A stretch of DNA of 64,000 nt, from NCBI RefSeq assembly GCF_002777745.1, contig NZ_MEIO01000051.1:57604-121603 (forward strand), in the 5' to 3' direction. The notes beneath the pieces are model-generated. The model worked only from the letters and a program-made list of their open reading frames with translations. It was not told where the DNA came from and did not search any database. Positions within the stretch are counted from its first letter, which is position 1; each line of letters begins with the position of its first letter. Source of the stretch: Snodgrassella alvi (GTDB lineage Bacteria > Pseudomonadota > Gammaproteobacteria > Burkholderiales > Neisseriaceae). The position numbers were made by a program, and so were the translations under genes. Positions 56,701-64,000 of the stretch are shown here, piece after piece.

Positions 56701-57394
56701 CAGTCAGGGCAACATCAGCAACAACCACACCCTCAGCGGAGGAGACAGCGTTGTCGTCAACGCCGCCAACATCGACAATCAGGCCAGCGGCATCATCCAG
56801 AGCAACAAGCATACCGAACTACAGGCCAACAACAGCCTCACCAACCGTGGCCTGATTAACAGCAACGGTACCACCTTAGTACAGAGCGGCAACAGTATCA
56901 ACAACACCGGCAGCGGGCGCATCTATGGCAACCATGTTGCCATCGGTACCCATAACCTAATCAATCAGGAAGAAACCATCGGCAGCGACAGCAAAGCCGC
57001 GGTTATTGCTGCGCGTGAGCGGCTGGACATCGGTGCTGCCAACATCATCAACAAAGAACATGCCCTGCTGTCGAGCGAAGGCGATATCGCCATTGGCGGA
57101 GCCCTCGACAAAAACCATCAGGCCACCGGCATGGCCGACAGCCTGATTAACGGCAGCGCGCGTATTGAAGCACAGGGTAACGGCAATATCGCCGTCAAAG
57201 AACTACACAACCTCAACAACCACTTCAAAGTAGAAGAATATCTGGAGAGCAGCAAAGGAGTAAGACAGTTCCAAGAAAAAGGTAACCCAGCGATCTGGGA
57301 ACATGGCGTAGATGGCAAATATAAAAAAGAGATAAAGAAATCATCTTTACCTTTAACGACGGTAGCAAAAAGGTTTGGAAAAAATATTCAGTAG
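53777..57394 (+). CDS. Filamentous haemagglutinin-like exoprotein (TpsA), N-terminal part
   Basis: The open part has 1205 residues. An ESPR-type extended signal peptide (MNKNRYKVIYNKHRGQMVAV) leads to a hydrophobic segment ending near VIAAEIHAD. The TPS secretion domain follows, with NPWL (143-146, replacing NPNL) and NPAG (183-186). A long series of haemagglutinin repeats follows, including two 123-bp direct copies. The frame is lost at an A6 tract (57323-57328) and stops at 57394, but the next frame continues the same protein without a gap. As written the product would be a truncated beta-helix without its toxic tip. Confidence 0.9.
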   Translation: MNKNRYKVIYNKHRGQMVAVAENTTSTTKSTAEHSSSSNIVSSLLAKLPLLTGSILLGFGLCILVQNNVIAAEIHADLSAPKNQQPTILPSANGTPQINIQTPSKRGVSINQYRQMDIDQKGAILNNSRKSTQTRQAGWIQGNPWLAKGEASIIVNQINSSNPSRLNGYIEVAGRRAEVIIANPAGININGGGFINAAGVTLTTGRPQINDGQISGIQINRGNISISGQGLDSRDSDYTHILTKAAQINAGIWANQLNIISGSNHINAENQHISANENNTDPKPGIAIDTGKLGGMYAGKIVLISNDKGVGINNAGQIFAGAGGVTISADGQLSNSGSIIAADKSSNAADIAATTVKTNSINNSGTLSSQGKLQLQSQQLSNSGLITSADELNIRNQNSLSNSGEINASRLDFISGSIHNQNGKIIQSGQQGLNLELDRLNNQKDSLIGYAPQPTVPEQNPAQPDKPAQPPVEADKQSKAPSSAEGAGQTIAAPTPTNKTFSAGQIISHNDIDNQNGQIIANGGIDLSAHNGLSNQGTLNLNKLQVNGALLNNSQGKLNTKQANINTTRLDNRAGQISSSGQLQITGKELDNRQGRIQSAERIAIDSAQVNNSDQGTIAAQQQLQIHSSQLDNRQGRIQSAERMAIDSAELNNSDHGLIAAQQQLQIHSNQLDNSNSGQLWSGGQSEVQTGSLNNSGGAIDSDSLQLTSDELNNQHGAIRSAGKQQLSVRNQLHNQNGQIGSNSDLSITAGDINNSQGKIIAGKQAELHTRALNNQQGSIDADSIDLTADSLNNNAGAIRSNQQLNAQISQHINNQQGQISSAGDLQLNSNTLDNSAQGKIIAGKQARIHNGSLNNQQGSIDADSIELQTNSLNNHSGAIRTNQQLNAQINQQLDNRQGQISSAKDLNIHDQNQQNLSIDNSEDGKILAGNDLSIQSKQLNNTGSIGAGHNATIQLHDDFNVDADINAGNRLHLSSQGNISNNHTLSGGDSVVVNAANIDNQASGIIQSNKHTELQANNSLTNRGLINSNGTTLVQSGNSINNTGSGRIYGNHVAIGTHNLINQEETIGSDSKAAVIAARERLDIGAANIINKEHALLSSEGDIAIGGALDKNHQATGMADSLINGSARIEAQGNGNIAVKELHNLNNHFKVEEYLESSKGVRQFQEKGNPAIWEHGVDGKYKKEIKKSSLPLTTVAKRFGKNIQ
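55547..55792 (+). repeat. Tandem 123-bp direct repeat in the exoprotein gene
   Basis: Copies at 55547-55669 and 55670-55792 encode nearly identical 41-residue units (DNRQGRIQSAERxAIDSAxx ... QQQLQIHSxQL). Copy number could vary by recombination, lengthening or shortening the fibre. Confidence 0.8.
57323..57328 (+). other. A6 homopolymer at the frameshift of the exoprotein gene
   Basis: With six A's the frame runs into a stop. With seven A's the reading continues GKYKKRDKEIIFTFNDG into the downstream frame that is open to 62145. Confidence 0.7.
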
Positions 57395-60300
57395 ATGATC
57401 TGTACTGGTGGAATTTCAACCGCAAAATCTACAAACAAAAAGTCACCGAAACCGACCCGGGTGAAATCATCATCGGCGGAGATTTAACCATCAGCGGCGA
57501 TCACTGGCTCAATCACAACAGCCGCATCCTCGTAGGAGGCACACTTAAAGGTGCAGAAAACCTGAATCTTGAAAACCGCGAAACCAAAGGACAGCAGCGG
57601 ATTGAAGAGCATGGTGAGCAAGGTCGTTTTAAATATAGAAATCCCAGACTCAGTTCAGGTTATATTGACAGTAGATATTTTAAAGTAAATCCATACCACC
57701 AGACCATCATTACCAGCCACGAATTCGACACCCCGGCCAGCACCATCCAGCAGCACGTCGCTACTGGCGGTAACCAAGGGCAAGCCAGTGCAGCCACCCC
57801 AACTGGCCAGCAAATCAACATCAGCAACAGCAACAACCAAAGCAGCACTGGCAATACCAACATTGCCCAACAGCAGCAGCAAATTAAAACCCTGACTGAT
57901 ACCAACACCAACACTAACGCCAGACTGCCCAACAGCAGCCTGCACCACATCAACCCCAATAACAACGGCTATCTGGTAGAAACCGACCCCGCCTTTACCA
58001 ACAAGCAAAAATGGCTGGGCAGCGACTACATGCTTAGCGCCCTCGGCCAAGACCCCAACAAAATGCAGAAACGGCTGGGCGATGGCTATTACGAACAACG
58101 CCTGATCAACGAACAAATCGCTAACCTAACCGGCTTCCGTCGTCTGGATGGCTATCAGAACGACGAAGAACAATATAAAGCCCTCATGAATGCCGGCATC
58201 ACCTATGCACAACAGTATAAGCTCACCCCCGGCATCGCCCTGAGCGCCGAACAGATGGCACAACTGACCAGCGACATCGTCTGGCTGGTAAACCAAACCA
58301 TCACCCTGGCGGACGGCAGCCAGCAGACCGTACTCGTACCCAAAGTTTACCTGATTGCCCGTGCCAGCGACGTCAACAGCGCCGGCAGCCTGATCAGCGC
58401 CCGCAATATTGACCTGCAAACCAGCGGTAACATCGATAATCAGGGCAGCATAGCAGGACGCAATATCCTCAACCTTGGTGCCCAGAACATCACCAACAGC
58501 GGCACCCTCAGTGCCAACAAAATGGCACTTAAAGCCGACAACAGCGTCAACTTCAACGGTGGCGTAGCCATCGCCCAAGACCTGCTCGCCATCAAAGCCG
58601 ACCAAATCAACCTCACCACCACCACCGCCAGCTATGGCGATGAACGCAATGGCGGTACCGTTATTGACCGCGCAGCAGGCCTGTACGTAACCGGAGCCAA
58701 AGACAGCATCCTCAGCGTATCCGGTACCCACGGCATCAACACCCACGGCGCCGACATCATCAATACCGCCGCAAACGGTCAAACCCAGCTGAGCGCCAGT
58801 GACGGCAGCATCAACCTAGGTACCGTTACCACCGCCACCCACATGACAGCGGGTGAGCGCAGCGACAAAAACCACTGGATCAACCACTATCAAAGCGAAG
58901 TAGGCACCAACATCACCGCCATCGGAGACATCAACCTACTGGCCGGCGACCAACTGAATATCCGCCAGAGCGATATCGACAGCTACCAAGGAACAGTTAA
59001 CCTGTATGGCAAAAACAGCGTCAACATCAGCGAAGGACGGCAGCAAACCGAGCTGGATCATTCCACATACGACAAATCCAGTGGCTTCATGTCGAAAAAA
59101 ACCACACTGGATCAGTATCAGGCCAAATATGATGAAGCCGTAGCCAGCAACATCACCGGTGCCAAAATCACCATCAGCAGCGATAAAGACATCAACATCC
59201 GCGGCAGCAACGTCATCTCCGACTATGGTACCCTCCTGCATGCAGGTAATGACATCAACATCAACGCAGCTGAAAACCACTACCAAGATCGCCAATACCA
59301 CAAAGAAACCAAATCCGGCCTTATGGGCAGTGGCGGCATCGGCTTTAGCATCGGCAGCCAGAAAGAAAGCGATGACACCACCACCAAAGCCCTGATCCAC
59401 AGCGGCAGCAGCATCGGCAGCCTTAGCGGCAACACCAACATCATTGCCGGCAACCACTACAGCCAGACCGGCAGCAGCGTATCCAGCCCCAAAGGCGACA
59501 TCAACATCATCGGCAAACAAATCGACGTCAGCGCTGCGCAAGACCAGCACCAGCGCGACAACATCCATACCTTCGAAAAGAGTGGTCTTACCGTAGCAGT
59601 TAACGTACCCGTAGTTAGTGCCATTCAAGATGCCAATACCGCCATCAAGCGCGTGGGCAAAAGCAAAAACGACCGCGTCAACGCCATGGCCGCCTTTAAT
59701 GCTGGCATGGATAGCTACAAAGCCGGTCAGGCCATAGCTGATGCTGGTAAAAATCCCCAATCTGCTGCTCAAAACGTTAGCGTCAGTATTACCGTTGGCC
59801 AGCAAAAGAGCCGCAGCGAAAGCCACAGCGTAGACAACGTCGCCTCAGCGAGCAATATCCATGCCGGCGGACAGGTTAACCTGCAAGCCACCGGAGGCGG
59901 CCAAGACTCCAACATCAACATCATCGGATCCGATGTCAGTGGCAACCAAGGTACCCACTTACAGGCCGACAACCAAATCAACCTGCTGGCTGCCGAACAA
60001 AGCCACAGCGAGCGCAGCAAAAACAGTTCCAGCGGCTGGAATGCCGGCGTAGCCATCAACTACGGTTCCGGTGGTGCCTCCTTCGGCGTGACTGCCGGAG
60101 CCAACCGCGGCAAAGGGCATGCTAACGGCGACGAAACCAGCTATCGCAACAGCCACATAGGCAGCCTCAGCGGCAACACCCGCCTTATCAGCGGCGGTGC
60201 CACCAACATCAGAGGAGCCCAGGTTATTGGCAAAGGCGTCAGCATCGATGCCGCCGAACTGAACATCGAAAGCCTGCAGGACACCGCCAAATACAATAGC

Positions 60301-62145
60301 AAACAGCAGAACATCGGCGGGCAGATAACCGTAGGCTATGGCGTATCCGGCACAGCCAACTACAGCAAGAGCAAAATCAAAGCCGATTACGCCGGTGTCA
60401 CCGAACAAAGCGGCATCATTGCCGGTGACAATGGCTATCAGATCAAAGTCAAAGGCAATACTGACCTTAAAGGTGCCATCATCACCTCTACCGAGGCCGC
60501 CGAAGCGGCAGGTAAAAACCGGCTAAGCACTGGCAGCCTCACCAGCAGCGATATCAAAAACCACAGCGACTACAAAGGCAGCAGTATCGGTATCGGAGCC
60601 AGCGGAAACTATGGCGGCGGCTGGACAGGACAGAGCAAAGACGGTGTCAGCTCAAATGTCGGCTACGGCAGCGATAGCGGGCATGACAGCACCACCACCC
60701 ATAGCGGTATCAACACTAATAACATCATCATCACCGATGAAGCAGCCCAACGCCAGAAAACCGGCAAAAACGCCGCCGAAACCATCGCCGGCATCCATAC
60801 CGACATCACCAGCGACAACTATGCCGATAAAGCTGGCTATCTGGCCAACAACTTTAATAAAGACAAAGTACAGGAAGAACTGGATTTACAGCGCGAAGTA
60901 ACGCAAGAGTTTGACCAGAATCGGAAAGAATTGCGTAGTACTCTGCATAAGATTGCAGACAGTAAACGCCAGCAGGCAGAAAATATACGTAAGGAAAATT
61001 ATATAGACGGCAAAAATGGTTACAATACAAATGAGTCACTGGCACTAGAGGCCAGTGCCGATAAATGGGATAAAACTACTTTCTATATTGATATGGCATT
61101 AGGTACACTGTATGGCTATGGTAATACAGCTGCGTTGGTTTATGCAGATGGAAGTGCTGTTGTCGATCCGGCAGTCAGAGCAGCCAGAAGACCAATTCAA
61201 TATTGGGAAGTAAAATGCACACAAGACGGACTCTACTGTTCCAATAATAGCTACGATAACAAGAAAAAGAGACCCATAGATGAAGATAGTCCTTATGCAG
61301 AAATCGGAGAAAAACGACAGATTTTTGATATCAATGAAATTAAACCCGGAGAAAGTACAGGCGTAATCACCATATCCAATCCAGGTATTCTCAATCCATT
61401 AGATGATGCTCTCAAAAATGCAGTGAAACAGAACCTATGGCAAACAAGTGCCGACGGGATTTATGTGATACCCAATCCACCTACTGGAAATTTTTTGTCA
61501 GAAGGATTATATGCCTTCTACGATAAAGTGAATGATTTAATCGGAGGTGGTTTGCCTTTAACTAATTCAGAAAAAGCCAACATCATCCTCTATCAATATG
61601 CTAAAGACAATGGTTATGAGATAGATTTAAACAACCATAGTCGTGGTGGAATGACAGCTAGTGTCGCATTACAGAATGCCAACCGTAATGGCTTAACCGG
61701 CATACCGATCAGAGAAGCAAGATTTTATGGCACCGCGACCCATGTGCCATGGTATGCGAACCAACTGGTTACAAATGGTTATGAAGGAAGCAGAGCCTAT
61801 TCCGCAGTGCACTATACCGATTTTGTAGGCAGAAGCCCTGCTGCATTTTTACGGAGCCCATATACCATAGGAGGTAATACACCGACAGGAGGAGTGGAAA
61901 ACAAACCATTTATGTACTCGCATAGCAGCTATTTCAGGGAAACACCTAGAAAATACTTAGTTGATGAAAAGGGTAGAAATATAGATGCAAACGGAAATTT
62001 GACTGGTGATAGAAAAGTTAAAAATCCTTATAGACAGGATTTTGATAATACATGGATAAATGGACCAAATCATAATTTAAATAAAAATAATCCGTCTATA
62101 CCGGTTTTAGTAAAGCCTTCAAGAGCAAGGCAAGGAGTAAAATAA
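57328..62145 (+). CDS. Filamentous haemagglutinin-like exoprotein (TpsA), C-terminal part with lipase-like tip
   Basis: The frame is open from the A6 tract (first ATG at 58030) for 1605 codons and continues the exoprotein. It carries more haemagglutinin repeats up to about 60.9 kb. It then changes to an AT-richer C-terminal module that begins near QREVTQEFDQNRKELRSTL. That module contains EIDLNNHSRGGMTASVALQN, a GxSxG-like nucleophile elbow (N-H-S-R-G-G) as in lipases, then ARFYGTATHVPWYANQLVTN and VHYTDFVGR. I infer a lipase or other serine hydrolase toxin tip. Joined to the first part the protein would have about 2789 residues. A lipoprotein gene begins 2 nt after its stop. Confidence 0.88.
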   Translation, partial: RDKEIIFTFNDGSKKVWKKYSVDDLYWWNFNRKIYKQKVTETDPGEIIIGGDLTISGDHWLNHNSRILVGGTLKGAENLNLENRETKGQQRIEEHGEQGRFKYRNPRLSSGYIDSRYFKVNPYHQTIITSHEFDTPASTIQQHVATGGNQGQASAATPTGQQINISNSNNQSSTGNTNIAQQQQQIKTLTDTNTNTNARLPNSSLHHINPNNNGYLVETDPAFTNKQKWLGSDYMLSALGQDPNKMQKRLGDGYYEQRLINEQIANLTGFRRLDGYQNDEEQYKALMNAGITYAQQYKLTPGIALSAEQMAQLTSDIVWLVNQTITLADGSQQTVLVPKVYLIARASDVNSAGSLISARNIDLQTSGNIDNQGSIAGRNILNLGAQNITNSGTLSANKMALKADNSVNFNGGVAIAQDLLAIKADQINLTTTTASYGDERNGGTVIDRAAGLYVTGAKDSILSVSGTHGINTHGADIINTAANGQTQLSASDGSINLGTVTTATHMTAGERSDKNHWINHYQSEVGTNITAIGDINLLAGDQLNIRQSDIDSYQGTVNLYGKNSVNISEGRQQTELDHSTYDKSSGFMSKKTTLDQYQAKYDEAVASNITGAKITISSDKDINIRGSNVISDYGTLLHAGNDININAAENHYQDRQYHKETKSGLMGSGGIGFSIGSQKESDDTTTKALIHSGSSIGSLSGNTNIIAGNHYSQTGSSVSSPKGDINIIGKQIDVSAAQDQHQRDNIHTFEKSGLTVAVNVPVVSAIQDANTAIKRVGKSKNDRVNAMAAFNAGMDSYKAGQAIADAGKNPQSAAQNVSVSITVGQQKSRSESHSVDNVASASNIHAGGQVNLQATGGGQDSNINIIGSDVSGNQGTHLQADNQINLLAAEQSHSERSKNSSSGWNAGVAINYGSGGASFGVTAGANRGKGHANGDETSYRNSHIGSLSGNTRLISGGATNIRGAQVIGKGVSIDAAELNIESLQDTAKYNSKQQNIGGQITVGYGVSGTANYSKSKIKADYAGVTEQSGIIAGDNGYQIKVKGNTDLKGAIITSTEAAEAAGKNRLSTGSLTSSDIKNHSDYKGSSIGIGASGNYGGGWTGQSKDGVSSNVGYGSDSGHDSTTTHSGINTNNIIITDEAAQRQKTGKNAAETIAGIHTDITSDNYADKAGYLANNFNKDKVQEELDLQREVTQEFDQNRKELRSTLHKIADSKRQQAENIRKENYIDGKNGYNTNESLALEASADKWDKTTFYIDMALGTLYGYGNTAALVYADGSAVVDPAVRAARRPIQYWEVKCTQDGLYCSNNSYDNKKKRPIDEDSPYAEIGEKRQIFDINEIKPGESTGVITISNPGILNPLDDALKNAVKQNLWQTSADGIYVIPNPPTGNFLSEGLYAFYDKVNDLIGGGLPLTNSEKANIILYQYAKDNGYEIDLNNHSRGGMTASVALQNANRNGLTGIPIREARFYGTATHVPWYANQLVTNGYEGSRAYSAVHYTDFVGRSPAAFLRSPYTIGGNTPTGGVENKPFMYSHSSYFRETPRKYLVDEKGRNIDANGNLTGDRKVKNPYRQDFDNTWINGPNHNLNKNNPSIPVLVKPSRARQGVK
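61873..62037 (+). repeat. Segment of the toxin tip duplicated at 62866-63030
   Basis: 165 bp (GGNTPTGGVENKPFMYSHSS and onward) recur downstream with a few changes (for example RETPRKY to REIPVKY). This is the original copy inside the intact gene. Confidence 0.8.
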
Positions 62146-62410
62146 AATGAGACGTAGCATTAATATTTTATTAATAAGTATTTTTTGTGTTGGATTATCT
62201 GGATGTTATGAATCTGTAGTACGTTTTTGGAATGGAGGACCTCATATGTCTAGGGCTGAGAGTGAGGCCTATGATGAATGCTTTGAAGAACTTGAATCTA
62301 TCAAAGAACCAAAAGCATATATTGGGTCTAAAGAAATGCAGGACTGGTTAGGTAATGTATATGGTCCTGCAGAAAGAGAATGCATGAAAAGAAAAGGATT
62401 TTAGATTTAA
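62069..62410 (+). repeat. Toxin tail plus lipoprotein cassette, first copy
   Basis: The last 25 or so codons of the exoprotein and the whole lipoprotein gene recur at 62493-62840, offset by 424 bp at the 5' side. Confidence 0.8.
62147..62404 (+). CDS. Small lipoprotein, probable immunity protein
   Basis: 85 residues with a lipoprotein signal MRRSINILLISIFCVGLSGC (lipobox LSGC). The mature acidic part has CFEELESIKEPKAYIGSKEM and conserved Cys residues. It starts 2 nt after the exoprotein stop, as an immunity gene would. A periplasm-facing lipoprotein is a sensible antidote to a lipase-like toxin acting in the envelope. The function is inferred from position and paralogy. Confidence 0.75.
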   Translation: MRRSINILLISIFCVGLSGCYESVVRFWNGGPHMSRAESEAYDECFEELESIKEPKAYIGSKEMQDWLGNVYGPAERECMKRKGF

Positions 62411-62492
62411 GCAGAGACTTTACTGCTTTGGTTTTGTAGTCGAACTTCCCGAGTGTTTTAACCCAACCACTACACCATAACATCTGGTACAA

Positions 62493-62570
62493 ATCGTAAT
62501 CTAAATCGCAATAATCCTTCTTTACCGGTTTTAGTGCCGCCTACAAGACCAAGGCAAGGAGTGAGGTAAA
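62493..62570 (+). pseudogene. Orphan toxin-tail fragment before the second lipoprotein gene
   Basis: Reads TNRNLNRNNPSLPVLVPPTR and PRQGVR with a stop just before the second lipoprotein ATG. It is a copy of the C-terminus of the exoprotein and has no start. The sequence before it has a stop and no homology that I see. Confidence 0.65.
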
Positions 62571-62834
62571 ATGAAGCGTAATATTAATATTTTATTAATA
62601 GGTATTTTTTGTATTGGACTATCCGGCTGTTATGAATTTGTAGTCCGTTTTTGGAATGGGCCAGGTTGGGATTTCTCGTCTAAAGCAGAAAAAAAAGCTA
62701 AAGAAGAATGCTTTGAAGAACTCGAATCTATTAAAGAACCAAAAGCATATATTGGGTCTAAAGAAATGCAGGACTGGTTAAACAATGTATATATACCTGC
62801 CAGAAATGAATGTCTAAAAAGAAAAGGATTTTAG
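62571..62834 (+). CDS. Second small lipoprotein, paralogue of the first
   Basis: 87 residues. Signal MKRNINILLIGIFCIGLSGC and the same C-terminal block CFEELESIKEPKAYIGSKEM. The centre differs (GPGWDFSSKAEKKAKEE against GGPHMSRAESEAYDE), the sort of divergence expected between antidotes to related toxins. It follows an orphan toxin tail, so the pair forms a silent cassette. Confidence 0.75.
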   Translation: MKRNINILLIGIFCIGLSGCYEFVVRFWNGPGWDFSSKAEKKAKEECFEELESIKEPKAYIGSKEMQDWLNNVYIPARNECLKRKGF

Positions 62835-62839
62835 ATTAG

Positions 62840-63032
62840 GTAGAGGTTTTAATCATGTATTAGTAGGTAATACACCGACAGGAGGAGTGGAAAACAAACC
62901 ATTTATGTACTCGCATAGCAGTTATTTCAGGGAAATACCTGTAAAATACTTAGTAGATGAAAAAGGTCGAAATATAGATGCGAACGGAAATTTGACTGGC
63001 GATAAAAAAGTTGAAAATCCTTATCGTGATGA
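62840..63032 (+). pseudogene. Third toxin-tip fragment, cut by an IS element
   Basis: An open frame in the exoprotein-tip style (GGNTPTGGVENKPFMYSHSS to NPYRDD) with no start and no complete end. It stops at the left end of the IS3-family element. It is the third partial copy of the toxin end. Confidence 0.7.
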
Positions 63033-63104
63033 TGTAACTATCCCCTAAAATAGTACAGCATAAAAGTAGAAAATTCTCTTTATTAACCCATTGAGGATTT
63101 AAGC

Positions 63105-63362
63105 ATGAAAAAAATGACTGAACATCAAATCGTATCCATTTTAAAAGAAGCCGAAGCCGGTATCCCCGTCAAAGAACTCTGCCGTAAATATGGCATCGGC
63201 AATTCAACTTTTTATAAATGGCGTGATAAATACGGTGGTATGGAAACGTCCGATATCAAACGTTTAAAGGAGCTAGAGGCTGAAAACCGTAAGCTTAAGC
63301 AGATGTTTGCTGAGCTCAGTTTAAAATCTCAGCTTCAGGAGGAAATCATAAAAAAGCTATAG
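63105..63362 (+). CDS. IS3-family transposase OrfA
   Basis: The 85-residue helix-turn-helix DNA-binding protein has TEHQIVSILKEAEAGIPVKE and CRKYGIGNSTFYKWRDKYGG. A leucine-zipper-like helix follows (LKELEAENRKLKQMFAELSL). It recognises the IS ends. It ends in the A AAA AAG slippery sequence that leads to orfB. Confidence 0.92.
   Translation: MKKMTEHQIVSILKEAEAGIPVKELCRKYGIGNSTFYKWRDKYGGMETSDIKRLKELEAENRKLKQMFAELSLKSQLQEEIIKKL
63350..63356 (+). promoter_or_regulatory. Programmed -1 frameshift site of the transposase
   Basis: A AAA AAG in the orfA frame, 8 nt after AGGAGG (63337-63342), an internal ribosome-binding-like stimulator. This is the arrangement used by IS911-type IS3 elements to make OrfAB. 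Confidence 0.8.
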
Positions 63363-64000
63363 TGCCTACTCAAACACGTAAAGCTTGGGCTGTACAACTG
63401 CAAGAAAGTCATTCTGTTACTATTGCCATGAGCTGCGCTATTGTTAGCTTAAGTCGCTGCGCTTACTATTATCAACCTAAATTACCGGATGATTCAGTGA
63501 TTATGTCGGTACTAAGTGCTATTACCGATAAGCATTTACGCTGGGGCTTTCCTAAATGTTTTAATCGCATCAGAAAGCTCGGCTATAAATGGAATCATAA
63601 ACGTGTGTATCGGGTGTATTGTGAATTAAAGCTTAATCTCAGGGTAAAGCGTAAACAACGCATTCCTCCACGAAGCCCAGAAAGGCTATCAGCACCCAAT
63701 AAACAAGGTGAATGCTGGTCAATGGATTTTATGAGTGACAGCAGTCGCAATCAACAGCGTTTTAGAACCTTCAATGTGATAGATGACTTTAATCGTGAGG
63801 CGTTAGGCATTGATATTGCGGTTAGTTTACCTGCTGGCAGGATTACCCGTTACCTAGATAAACTGGCCGAATATCATGGCTATCCACTCAAAATACGAGT
63901 GGATAATGGACCGGAATTTACCGGAAAAACATTCATCGACTGGGCAAAGTCACATGGTATAACCATAGATTATATTCAACCAGGTAGCCCATATCAAAAC
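63362..64000 (+). CDS. IS3-family transposase OrfB, partial (5' part)
   Basis: The integrase-core transposase continues beyond the window. The frame is -1 relative to orfA; a GTG at 63362 could also start it. Readable parts are WGFPKCFNRIRKLGYKWNHK, the first catalytic Asp in CWSMDFMSD, and the second in RVDNGPEFTGKTFIDW. The third acidic residue of the DDE triad is beyond the edge. Confidence 0.9.
   Translation, partial: MPTQTRKAWAVQLQESHSVTIAMSCAIVSLSRCAYYYQPKLPDDSVIMSVLSAITDKHLRWGFPKCFNRIRKLGYKWNHKRVYRVYCELKLNLRVKRKQRIPPRSPERLSAPNKQGECWSMDFMSDSSRNQQRFRTFNVIDDFNREALGIDIAVSLPAGRITRYLDKLAEYHGYPLKIRVDNGPEFTGKTFIDWAKSHGITIDYIQPGSPYQN

Larger units (their letters stand above)
63033..64000 (+). 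mobile_element. IS3-family insertion sequence, truncated by the window edge
   Basis: The likely left end is TGTAACTATCCCCTAAAATA (63033 onward), directly abutting the toxin-tip fragment. It contains orfA and the first part of orfB. The right end lies outside the window. Confidence 0.8.

Noticed and set aside
58126..59826. Long antisense ORFs within the exoprotein gene (218 and 296 residues)
   Set aside because: They are shadows created by AAC/GCC/ATC-rich codons of the haemagglutinin repeats. They lack ribosome-binding sites and any domain.
62405..62500. tRNA-like stretch on the minus strand (GTGTAGTGGTTGG and a GTTCGAC loop)
   Set aside because: Only fragments match. It cannot be folded into a full cloverleaf with an acceptor stem, so it is not called as a tRNA.

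Overview
The window looks like a chromosomal segment of a moderately AT-rich betaproteobacterium of the family Neisseriaceae. The evidence is the set of housekeeping genes (cysS, rpmE, glmS, glmU, valS, ffh, class II fba), a HexR-type regulator, a FeoABC system, and a FhaC/filamentous-haemagglutinin pair with an ESPR-type extended signal peptide. A Snodgrassella-like bee-gut symbiont is my best guess, but this is inference from protein style only. I saw no rRNA, tRNA, CRISPR array or metabolite riboswitch.

Layout. 0-12 kb: small membrane protein, OmpA-type lipoprotein, cysS, rpmE, urea transporter, TerC/Alx family protein, flavodoxin-like protein, an aldehyde dehydrogenase of the succinate-semialdehyde type, a YjdM/PhnA zinc-ribbon protein and an ADP-ribosylglycohydrolase, with long decayed intergenic stretches at 8.5-9.6 and 9.9-10.7 kb. 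11.8-20.7 kb is an AT-rich accessory block: a GtrII-like glucosyltransferase, then a tight two-gene operon on the minus strand. That operon encodes a 1687-residue NERD nuclease / tandem kinase / SF1 helicase protein and a 466-residue winged-helix protein, and is the best candidate for an anti-phage defence system here. 21-23.8 kb: glmS and feoC. 23.8-26.25 kb is a graveyard of mobile DNA (decayed mobC/mobA, twin toxin-tail fragments, a ParE-type toxin-antitoxin remnant, a small secreted peptide) that separates feoC from feoB and feoA. 29-37.6 kb: glmU, a small lipoprotein, a pyrimidine 5'-nucleotidase-like HAD protein, the thiamine ABC transporter thiBPQ, fba and the hpaR/hpaC pair. 37.9-51.4 kb: valS, a twice-frameshifted SEC-C gene, ffh, a CcsA/YpjD-like protein, an MHS-family transporter with a nucleoside hydrolase, a HexR-like regulator, a YiiX-like cysteine hydrolase, AzlC/AzlD and a nitroreductase.

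51.9-64 kb is a two-partner secretion island: the TpsB transporter, then a very large TpsA exoprotein interrupted by one frameshift at an A6 tract. Its AT-richer C-terminus carries a lipase-like nucleophile motif and is followed by a small lipoprotein that is probably its immunity protein. The toxin tail and lipoprotein are then repeated as partial cassettes, and the last copy is cut by an IS3-family element that runs off the window. The likely reading is an interbacterial competition locus with a stock of spare cassettes: the transporter exports the exoprotein, the tip acts on the envelope of neighbours, and outer-membrane lipoproteins protect the producer.
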